A program made the translations under genes and the position numbers. Below are positions 1 through 4,610 of a DNA stretch of 6,258 nt, piece after piece. The notes beneath the pieces were generated by a model. It saw only the letters and a list, made by a program, of their open reading frames with translations. It was not told where the DNA came from and ran no database searches. Origin of the DNA: Clostridia bacterium (GTDB lineage: Bacteria > Bacillota > Clostridia > Oscillospirales > Butyricicoccaceae); the NCBI GenBank assembly GCA_017556565.1, contig JAFYMQ010000187.1, positions 1 to 6,258 of the forward strand. The letters run 5' to 3'. Numbering within the stretch: position 1 is the first letter of the stretch; each line of letters begins with the position of its first letter.

Positions 1-132
1 GGCAAAAGCAAGGTCTCGGGTGAGAATGAAGCATTGAAGATTAGTGAGAATATCATTATTCGCACCTCATGGCTATACAGCCCATGGAATAAAAATTTCT
101 GTCGCACGATTCTTAATCTAGCAAAAATGCAG
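1..132 (+). CDS. rmlD: dTDP-4-dehydrorhamnose reductase (RmlD-like), internal fragment
   Basis: The frame is open from base 1. It reads GKSKVSGENEAL, then IIIRTSWLYSPWNKNF, then LNLAKMQD, the middle signature of RmlD-type short-chain dehydrogenases, which reduce dTDP-4-keto-rhamnose to dTDP-rhamnose with NAD(P)H for cell-surface polysaccharide. The catalytic YxxxK motif is cut by the window edge: GKSK begins one residue after the expected Tyr, and the Lys at residue 4 would be the catalytic Lys. The Rossmann N-terminus lies outside the window. After about residue 44 similarity stops, where RmlD proteins normally continue with a segment like ELxVVxDQxGxPTY; instead the DNA becomes the antisense strand of an rRNA methyltransferase gene. 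By hand count bases 1-120 are about 40% GC, below the methyltransferase gene that follows. The family call is good. The exact end is uncertain (127-138), and the open frame beyond it is not part of this gene. Confidence 0.8.
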
Positions 133-765
133 GATATCGGCGGCGTAGACCTTGAGTCCCTTTTCGTGCAGTTCTTCGACTGCGGCAATGGTGCTGCTCA
201 GCTTGGCGACGGGCAGATGCTCAAGTGCGCCTGCAGCGGCCTTTGCGCAGGAAGAGTTCAGACCCGCGCTGCGCTTGCGGGGGATGATAACGCCGTGACC
301 GCCGGAAACCTCGGCAGAACGTATGATAGCGCCCAGATTGTGGGTATCGGTAATGCCGTCGCATACCACGATCAGGGGAGCGGCGTTCATTTCCTTGGCC
401 TTTGCCAGCATATCGTCAACAGTTCTGTAGGGGACTGCGGCACACAGTGCGATAATGCCCTGATGGGCACCGGTGGTGCTCAGCTTGTCCAGCTTGCGCT
501 TGTCGGTCTCCTGAGTCATGATGCCGTTTTTGCGTGCAAGAGCAATAATATTGCCCACTGTAGCAATCGAGCCGGACGCAAACAGTATCTTGTCTATCTC
601 ACGGCCGCTTTTTACAGCCTCATAAACAGCATTCTTGCCCTCTACGGTGCACTCGTTGTCGTCACGCTGCTCTTTGTCAAATCTCTTGCCCCTGAACGGC
701 TTTTTATTAAAATTATTGTAATTGTCCTTTTTGACAAAATTGTCTTTTTTGACGAAGTTTTCCAT
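118..765 (-). CDS. rlmB: TrmH/RlmB family rRNA 2'-O-methyltransferase, C-terminally truncated
   Basis: SPOUT-class enzyme that would transfer a methyl group from SAM to a ribose 2'-OH of rRNA; in RlmB the target is 23S G2251, but the exact target here is inferred. From the chosen start (215 residues) the order is: a basic Asn/Lys-rich tail (1-38); the substrate-binding domain opening VEGKNAVYEAV (41-51) with GAHQGIIAL (99-107); and the start of the SPOUT fold with CDGITDTHNLGAIIRSAE (135-152), which holds motif 1 (N143, R149), then GVIIPRKRSAGL (158-169). The reading ends YAAD then ILHFC and a TAG inside RmlD-derived DNA. Motifs 2 and 3 (GSEGxG and SLNVSVA types), which build the SAM-binding knot, are missing, so the product as it stands should be inactive. 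Start chosen at 765: GGAGG (773-777) lies 7 bases upstream, whereas the in-frame ATG at 771 is only 1 base from it and the ATG at 900 lies upstream of the promoter. Confidence 0.82.
   Translation of the reverse strand: MENFVKKDNFVKKDNYNNFNKKPFRGKRFDKEQRDDNECTVEGKNAVYEAVKSGREIDKILFASGSIATVGNIIALARKNGIMTQETDKRKLDKLSTTGAHQGIIALCAAVPYRTVDDMLAKAKEMNAAPLIVVCDGITDTHNLGAIIRSAEVSGGHGVIIPRKRSAGLNSSCAKAAAGALEHLPVAKLSSTIAAVEELHEKGLKVYAADILHFC
127..138. other. Breakpoint joining two truncated genes
   Basis: RmlD-like coding sense on the + strand runs up to the codons for MQD (127-135). Methyltransferase coding sense on the - strand is convincing down to the Asp codon at 136-138. The shared bases are GATATC (133-138), a palindrome that is also an EcoRV site. 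Both proteins lose their C-terminal regions here and GC rises across the point. This is either a genuine recombination or inversion endpoint, or a chimeric join made in assembly or cloning; the sequence alone cannot separate these. Confidence 0.75.
724..759 (-). repeat. In-frame tandem duplication NFVKKD x2
   Basis: Two adjacent 18-base units each encode NFVKKD near the start of the methyltransferase. They match at 15 of 18 bases, and all three differences are third-codon positions. A degenerate Asn/Lys/Phe-rich stretch (NYNNFNKK) follows. The repeat forms part of a basic, probably disordered N-terminal tail. Confidence 0.8.
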
Positions 766-772
766 GGCCATA

Positions 773-777
773 CCTCC
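773..777 (-). promoter_or_regulatory. Shine-Dalgarno site of the rlmB-like gene
   Basis: GGAGG on the minus strand, 7 bases before the ATG at 765 and only 1 base before the ATG at 771. It therefore selects the second ATG of ATGGCCATG as the start. Confidence 0.75.
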
Positions 778-796
778 GCAGAATATATTACACAAT

Positions 797-825
797 ATTA
801 TACTATATATCATTGTATCTTTCAA
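797..825 (-). promoter_or_regulatory. Sigma-A type promoter for the rlmB-like gene
   Basis: On the minus strand the -35 is TTGAAA (820-825) and the -10 is TATAAT (797-802), 17 bases apart. Transcription would start near 790, giving a 5' leader of about 25 bases before the ATG at 765. The match is by eye but close to consensus with ideal spacing. Confidence 0.72.
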
Positions 826-865
826 GCAATAATACGATTTATTGAGCCTGAGACAAAAAACACTG

Positions 866-894
866 TTGACATCAGGCAAAACAACAAATATAAT
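866..894 (+). promoter_or_regulatory. Consensus sigma-A promoter of the pssA-psd-marR-thioesterase operon
   Basis: TTGACA (866-871) and TATAAT (889-894) are both perfect consensus hexamers with a 17-base spacer. Transcription would start near 901, leaving a leader of about 50 bases before pssA. No other strong promoter was seen within the four genes, so this probably drives all of them. It is divergent from the methyltransferase promoter, with about 40 bases between the two -35 boxes. A consensus promoter is expected to be strong unless repressed, which fits the inverted repeat just downstream. Confidence 0.82.
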
Positions 895-901
895 AGACAA
901 A

Positions 902-923
902 GTATATTATATGTTGAATATAC
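902..923. promoter_or_regulatory. Inverted repeat at the operon transcription start; candidate operator
   Basis: GTATATT (902-908) and AATATAC (917-923) are perfect 7-base inverted arms around an 8-base spacer. The 22-base palindrome begins 7 bases after the -10 box and covers roughly +1 to +23 of the predicted transcript. Size and position suit a dimeric MarR-type repressor site, and the operon encodes a MarR protein. Alternatively it is a weak AT-rich hairpin in the leader or chance in AT-rich DNA. The palindrome is seen directly; the operator role is inferred. Confidence 0.45.
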
Positions 924-937
924 GGCATTGGGAAAAC

Positions 938-942
938 GGAGG
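938..942 (+). promoter_or_regulatory. Shine-Dalgarno site of pssA
   Basis: GGAGG followed by 7 bases and the ATG at 950. It rules out the longer in-frame start at 842, which lies upstream of the operon promoter. Confidence 0.8.
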
Positions 943-949
943 AAAAAAT

Positions 950-1555
950 ATGATAGGTTTCTACGATTATACTGTTATTCTGACCTACTGCGGACTGTTC
1001 AGCTCGCTGATAGGAATCGTTCTTGCACTCAACGGTAATTTTGCCATGGCGGTGATATGCATGGGCATATCTCTGTTCTGCGATACCTTTGACGGCAAGG
1101 TAGCCCGCGCAAAAAAGAACAGAACAGACAGAGAACGTGCGTTCGGAGTACAGATAGACTCGCTGTGCGACGTTATATCTTTTGGCGTATTTCCTGCATT
1201 GTTCTGCTACAAGCTGGGCGCCGACAGCATATTTGATGTGCTGCTGCTCATGGTATATTGTCTGTGCGGTGTTATCCGTCTGGGCTATTTCAACGTTCTT
1301 GCCATGGATCAGAACGAAGAAAAAGGCATCTACCACGGTCTGCCCATCGTGTGCATGGCTATTCTGATGCCTCTGGTATATTTTATCCATGGCCTTGTGC
1401 CTGCTGCGATCGGCGTATGGCTTGTCCGCGCAACCGTTGCAGTGTTCGGATTTTTGTACGTCTATGACTTCAAAGTCAAAAAGCCCGGCATGGTCGCGCT
1501 GGCAATTATGTGCCTGATCTTCTGGCTGCCCGTAGCTGCAATATTCATTTTCTGA
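950..1555 (+). CDS. pssA: CDP-diacylglycerol--serine O-phosphatidyltransferase
   Basis: Integral membrane enzyme that makes phosphatidylserine and CMP from CDP-diacylglycerol and L-serine, the committed step to phosphatidylethanolamine. The 201-residue protein carries the CDP-alcohol phosphatidyltransferase signature: D45, D48-G49, A52-R53, G66, D70 and D74, the Asp residues being those that bind metal and substrate in this family. Between AR and the second Gly there are 12 residues (54-65), against 8 in the classical DGx2ARx8Gx3Dx3D pattern, so this is a variant with a short charged insertion (KKNRTDRER). Several hydrophobic spans follow (about 10-45, 74-88, 94-113, 133-152, 154-172, 180-200), consistent with a six-helix PssA. 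The adjacent psd gene supports serine as the head group. GGAGG lies 7 bases before the start. The following gene begins 5 bases after the stop. Confidence 0.9.
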   Translation: MIGFYDYTVILTYCGLFSSLIGIVLALNGNFAMAVICMGISLFCDTFDGKVARAKKNRTDRERAFGVQIDSLCDVISFGVFPALFCYKLGADSIFDVLLLMVYCLCGVIRLGYFNVLAMDQNEEKGIYHGLPIVCMAILMPLVYFIHGLVPAAIGVWLVRATVAVFGFLYVYDFKVKKPGMVALAIMCLIFWLPVAAIFIF

Positions 1556-1560
1556 AAAAT

Positions 1561-2430
1561 ATGAAGTGGATTGACAGGCAGGGGAATATCCTGCCCGATG
1601 ATTCCGACGGACGCCTGCTTAATCTTATGTACGGCACGTCATTTGGCAGAGCGGCGTTGGGCATATTTACCAAACCCTTTGTCAGCAATATTGCAGGCGC
1701 ATTTATGGACTCGGCGCTGTCGAGAGTATTCATAGGCGGCTTTGTAAAAAAGAACGGCATAGACACAGCCTCTTTTGAAGAGCGCAAATACCATTCGTTC
1801 AACGACTTTTTTACCCGCAGGATCAAGCCCGGCAAGCGCGTGGTGGATACGGATGCAGACCATCTTATATCCCCCTGCGACTGCAAGCTTACTGTATACC
1901 CCATAGAGGATGACAGTAGGTTTGAGATAAAAGGCACCGTCTACACCCTCGAGAGCCTGCTGCGTGATGGCAAGCTTGCACAGCAGTACCGCGGCGGCAC
2001 TCTGCTGATTTTTCGCCTGACGGTAGGGGATTATCACAGATACTGCTATATTGACAGCGGCATCAAGAGTGACAACGTACATATAGACGGCGTCTATCAC
2101 ACGGTCAACCCCATCGCCTGCGAGCGCTACCCCATATACAAAGAAAACACCCGCGAATACTGCACCATCCAATCCGAGACCTTTGGCAAGATCGTTATGA
2201 TGGAGGTCGGTGCCCTTATGGTGGGCAGGATAGTCAACCGTCATGGAGCGCAGCCGGTCACAAGGGGCGAAGAAAAGGGCAAGTTCGAGTTTGGCGGCTC
2301 GACCATTGTTGCGCTCCTGCAGAAAGATCGGGTAATCATCGACAAAGATATACTTGAAAATACCGCAAACGGCTTTGAGACCGTTGTAAAATACGGCGAA
2401 AAAATCGGAACAAGGGAGGCAGAAAAATGA
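1561..2430 (+). CDS. psd: Phosphatidylserine decarboxylase proenzyme
   Basis: Pyruvoyl-dependent membrane-associated enzyme that decarboxylates phosphatidylserine to phosphatidylethanolamine. The 289-residue proenzyme shows NDFFTRRIKPG (81-91), LISPCDCKL (102-110) with D107 in the place of the catalytic Asp, DYHRYCYIDSG (157-167), MEVGALMVGRI (214-224) and FEFGGST (242-248). Self-cleavage is expected between G246 and S247, giving a beta chain of 246 residues and a 43-residue alpha chain whose Ser becomes the pyruvoyl group. Compared with the DYHRxH motif (H144 and H147 in E. coli), the first His is kept (H159) but the second position is C162. The start at 1561 has no visible Shine-Dalgarno and lies 5 bases after the pssA stop, suggesting translational coupling; an in-frame ATG at 1510 would overlap pssA and also lacks a site. 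The stop overlaps the next start as ATGA. Confidence 0.93.
   Translation: MKWIDRQGNILPDDSDGRLLNLMYGTSFGRAALGIFTKPFVSNIAGAFMDSALSRVFIGGFVKKNGIDTASFEERKYHSFNDFFTRRIKPGKRVVDTDADHLISPCDCKLTVYPIEDDSRFEIKGTVYTLESLLRDGKLAQQYRGGTLLIFRLTVGDYHRYCYIDSGIKSDNVHIDGVYHTVNPIACERYPIYKENTREYCTIQSETFGKIVMMEVGALMVGRIVNRHGAQPVTRGEEKGKFEFGGSTIVALLQKDRVIIDKDILENTANGFETVVKYGEKIGTREAEK
2414..2419 (+). promoter_or_regulatory. Shine-Dalgarno site of the marR-like gene, inside psd
   Basis: GGGAGG at the 3' end of psd, 7 bases before the ATG at 2427. It gives the regulator its own strong ribosome entry even though its start overlaps the psd stop. Confidence 0.75.
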
Positions 2431-2852
2431 ATATAGCCAAAGAACCTCTCAGCTTCAAGCTGTTCAAAGCATACAGAAAGCTGCGTACTCTGCCCAAACT
2501 GCCCTTCAAGGACAAGAGCCTCACCCAGGACAACTACCTGACCATGCACTATATATTTGAGCATCCCGGCATCACTCAGGCAGAGCTTGCAGATATCAAC
2601 CAGAAGGATCGCAACGTAATCGGCAAGCTGATAGACAAGCTTGAGACAAAAAAGCTTGTCCGCCGTGAGCGCGGCAAGCTGGACCGCAGATCTTTTTGTC
2701 TGTACCTGACCGATGCGGGCGCAGCCGCTGTCAAAAAATACCGCGCCGCCGTCGCCAGAATGGAAAAAAAGAGAATCTCCCGCCTCAGCGAAGAAGAGCA
2801 AAAGATCTTTTTGGCACTGCTTGAAAAAATAACCGAAGGAACAGACGAATAA
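2427..2852 (+). CDS. MarR family transcriptional regulator
   Basis: A 141-residue winged helix-turn-helix protein, normal length for MarR. A first helix region (about 8-24) is followed by YLTMHYIFEHPGITQAELAD (37-56), the recognition-helix region QKDRNVIGKLIDKLETKKLV (59-78) and the wing RRERGKLDRRSFCLYLTDAG (79-98) with the typical D-R-R. A charged C-terminal helix pair (100-137) would form the dimer interface. MarR dimers bind palindromes over promoters and are often released by small ligands. Its place between phospholipid synthesis genes and an acyl-ACP thioesterase suggests control of lipid metabolism, by analogy with FabT, the MarR-type regulator of fatty acid synthesis in streptococci. 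Target and ligand are not shown by the sequence; the 22-base palindrome at 902-923 is the best local candidate. Overlaps psd by 4 bases and precedes the thioesterase by 7. Confidence 0.88.
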   Translation: MNIAKEPLSFKLFKAYRKLRTLPKLPFKDKSLTQDNYLTMHYIFEHPGITQAELADINQKDRNVIGKLIDKLETKKLVRRERGKLDRRSFCLYLTDAGAAAVKKYRAAVARMEKKRISRLSEEEQKIFLALLEKITEGTDE

Positions 2853-2859
2853 TACCGCT

Positions 2860-3588
2860 ATGGAATGCAGATTTGAAAAAGAAACAGTAATACCCCTCAG
2901 CCTGTGCGATGACACGGGCAGACTGAGTGTGCAAGGTGTGTTCTCGGTGTTCATGGATCTGGCTGCCGAGCATGCCGAGCTTATAGAGCTGGGCGCAGAC
3001 AAGCTGGCAGAAAAGGGCGTGTTCTGGCTGACCGTCAGGACCAAGATACATATAACCGAGCGTCCAAAAATGATGGCAAAAGTCCGCGGCTGCACATGGC
3101 CCGAAGCTCCCGGCAGAGTGCGGTGCAACCGCTTTTATGCTCTGTGTGACGACAACGTGACCTATGCCGAGGGTGTTACCGAGTGGGCGCTGATAGATGT
3201 CAATAGCGGCAAGCTGTGTAAAGCTTCTGATATTTACATACCCGGCACGGTGTTTTCGCAGGAAAAACCTGACGTTGCACCCTTTGACAAGATACCCGAT
3301 AGCTTTGATGAGGCCCAAAAGATCGACGAATACCGCATAAGATCGTCGGATATTGATCTGGGTCATCATATGAACAACTCAGCCTATGTCAGAGCGCTGC
3401 TGGGCGCAGTATCCTGCAAAGAGCTGGGTGAGCGCAACATCTTAGGTGCCGAGGTTGTATTCAAGCAGCCTTGCTATGAGGGTGACGTGCTCTCGATATA
3501 CCGCCGTGATACAGACAGTGGCTTTGATATGGCAATGGCAGCACCCGACGGCAGGATGGCAATACTGGCGCGCTTTGCCGCAAAATAA
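2860..3588 (+). CDS. Acyl-ACP thioesterase-like protein (FatA/FatB family, double hot-dog)
   Basis: Predicted cytosolic hydrolase of acyl-ACP (or acyl-CoA) releasing free fatty acids. The 242-residue length fits bacterial members of the plant FatA/FatB-like family with two hot-dog domains. Domain 1 (about 5-130) has the helix VFSVFMDLAAEHAELI (27-42) and strands FWLTVRTKIHI (55-65) and EGVTEWALIDV (104-114). Domain 2 (about 155-240) has RSSDIDLGHHMNNSAYV (161-177), the counterpart of D-x-D-x-N-x-H-x-N-N. The His is kept (H170) but the catalytic Asn position is Gly (G168). C205 in FKQPCYEGDVL falls where plant enzymes have their catalytic Cys, an alignment made by eye. The protein may be an active variant or a non-canonical acyl hydrolase. 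No Shine-Dalgarno is visible; translation probably depends on marR, 7 bases upstream. Last gene of the operon, ending just before a terminator. Confidence 0.82.
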   Translation: MECRFEKETVIPLSLCDDTGRLSVQGVFSVFMDLAAEHAELIELGADKLAEKGVFWLTVRTKIHITERPKMMAKVRGCTWPEAPGRVRCNRFYALCDDNVTYAEGVTEWALIDVNSGKLCKASDIYIPGTVFSQEKPDVAPFDKIPDSFDEAQKIDEYRIRSSDIDLGHHMNNSAYVRALLGAVSCKELGERNILGAEVVFKQPCYEGDVLSIYRRDTDSGFDMAMAAPDGRMAILARFAAK

Positions 3589-3598
3589 CGTGGAATAT

Positions 3599-3633
3599 AA
3601 AACAGCCTTCTCGCTCGGGAGAAGGCTGTTTTT
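3599..3633. terminator. Bidirectional intrinsic terminator
   Basis: AACAGCCTTCTC (3601-3612) pairs perfectly with GAGAAGGCTGTT (3619-3630) across a 6-base loop, and A-T pairs extend the stem outward. A run of five T (3629-3633) follows on the + strand. On the minus strand the stem is followed by TTTTATATT. It lies 12 bases after the thioesterase stop and 35 bases beyond the stop of the convergent lipoprotein gene, so it should end both transcripts. Confidence 0.9.
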
Positions 3634-3664
3634 ATTACTGTTTTAACTGTAGGTCGTGATGGGA

Positions 3665-4555
3665 TTATCTTGCCTTGGCGCAGCTGCCGCCCCACTCCAC
3701 GACCGTAAATCCGACCCGCTCAAAACTCTCAAACTGCTGGGGCGCAATGTCGATTTTTTCTGTTGTGGGGTAGTATGCCATGAATACACGCAGCAGGCTG
3801 TCGGGAGCGGGAGTTATCTCCAAAACCGCATCCTCCGTATAGGTATCAGTCTGAAAAGCTATCACGTTGTATGGATTTTCCTGCATGAGGGGCAGCCAGT
3901 AGATTATAAACTCGTTTGCCTCGCGGGGACTCAGTCCCTGCTCGGAGAGCGCCCACTCAAGAAACTCTGCGGTATCCTCACCGGCTACGCAGAATCCCTG
4001 CTCAAAGCTCCACAGGTCTTCCTGCAGACTTTCCCAGTAGAGTGCATAGTACTCTTTTGAGTCTTCAAATATCAATGTGCCGTCGGGATATGCGGTAAAA
4101 TCCTTCCAGCCGTTTTCGCCGTGCTCGGGATAGGTGCATGTCAGTATACCGTCAAGATTGATCTTTACAGAGCACAGTGTGGGCACTTCCGGATACAGAT
4201 ATATAATGGGCTTTGCGGCGGCTACAGCGTATACGGTTATCTTGTCGGCATAGATTTTGACGTACTCCGATTTATCGGCGGGTTTCTCGGCTTTGGTAAA
4301 GGTTACCTTGAGGTTGTCACCTCTGTAGTATCGGGATGAATCATCGACCACGATGCATACAAGCTCGTCCCAGGCATCTATATCTTCCTGACTTTCAGGC
4401 TGCAGGAGCACTGTATCGGATGAGGGGATCAGCGCTATTTTTCCGCATATACTCTCAGGGGTTTCAAATGTCAGGGTCTTGACCTTTTCCTGCTTGTTGC
4501 AGCCGCATACACATATCAGCACAACGGCAAGGATCAGACATAACGATTTTTTCAT
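3665..4555 (-). CDS. Lipoprotein with OB-like N-terminal region and a clostridial C-terminal domain of unknown function
   Basis: A 296-residue protein with a lipoprotein signal peptide: KK at 2-3, a hydrophobic core (5-15), lipobox V16-C17-G18-C19 and Asn at +2. It should be anchored on the outer face of the membrane by C19. Residues about 25-112 are strand-rich and look like a small OB-type domain of secreted clostridial proteins; this is a weak inference. Residues 115-290 hold a distinct conserved-looking block: KPIIYLYPE (115-123), LTCTYPE (138-144), ENGWKDFTAYPDGTLIF (147-163), YALYWES (170-176), GFCVAGEDTAEFLEWAL (187-203), NEFIIYWLPLMQ (214-225), LLRVFMAYYP (254-263) and FTVVEWGG (283-290). 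I recall similar uncharacterised proteins in clostridia and know no function; no catalytic motif is obvious. A good ribosome binding site precedes the start. It is 55 bases downstream of the MATE gene with no terminator between, so co-transcription is likely. Confidence 0.75.
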   Translation of the reverse strand: MKKSLCLILAVVLICVCGCNKQEKVKTLTFETPESICGKIALIPSSDTVLLQPESQEDIDAWDELVCIVVDDSSRYYRGDNLKVTFTKAEKPADKSEYVKIYADKITVYAVAAAKPIIYLYPEVPTLCSVKINLDGILTCTYPEHGENGWKDFTAYPDGTLIFEDSKEYYALYWESLQEDLWSFEQGFCVAGEDTAEFLEWALSEQGLSPREANEFIIYWLPLMQENPYNVIAFQTDTYTEDAVLEITPAPDSLLRVFMAYYPTTEKIDIAPQQFESFERVGFTVVEWGGSCAKAR

Positions 4556-4560
4556 ACTTT

Positions 4561-4568
4561 ACTCCTTT
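4561..4568 (-). promoter_or_regulatory. Shine-Dalgarno site of the lipoprotein gene
   Basis: AAAGGAGT on the minus strand. Its GGAG core (4562-4565) sits 6 bases before the ATG at 4555 and supports that start. Confidence 0.75.
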
Positions 4569-4581
4569 CATTGTTTGTGAC

Positions 4582-4600
4582 GGATAACTTCGGGATAACT
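4582..4600. repeat. Short direct repeat in the MATE-lipoprotein gap
   Basis: GGATAACT occurs at 4582-4589 and again at 4593-4600, one helical turn (11 bases) apart. It may be a weak protein site upstream of the lipoprotein gene or chance. No convincing promoter accompanies it. Confidence 0.35.
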
Positions 4601-4610
4601 GGGATTGTTT

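Noticed and set aside
118..140. Insertion sequence or attachment site at the breakpoint
   Set aside because: No terminal inverted repeats, target duplication, tRNA gene or transposase is visible on either side.
766..900. Upstream in-frame extension of the methyltransferase to an ATG at 900
   Set aside because: The extra 45 codons cross the promoter and the ribosome binding site and encode no family-like sequence.
842..949. Upstream extension of PssA to an in-frame start at 842
   Set aside because: That start precedes the predicted transcription start near 901, and GGAGG at 938-942 fits the ATG at 950.
902..949. Riboswitch or attenuator in the pssA leader
   Set aside because: The leader is only about 50 bases, and apart from the AT-rich palindrome it has no conserved aptamer-like structure or terminator hairpin.
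1..1038. A continuous + strand open frame from the RmlD fragment through the methyltransferase region and into pssA
   Set aside because: After about 135 it is antisense to a gene with clear family motifs and has no recognisable protein character, so it is an artefact of the join and codon bias.
1639..2244. Long minus-strand open frame inside psd
   Set aside because: It is antisense to a well-supported psd, has no ribosome binding site and shows no known motif.
2241..3369. Long minus-strand open frames across the psd end, marR and thioesterase
   Set aside because: They are antisense to three genes with family signatures, and the sequence looks like low-complexity shadow translation.
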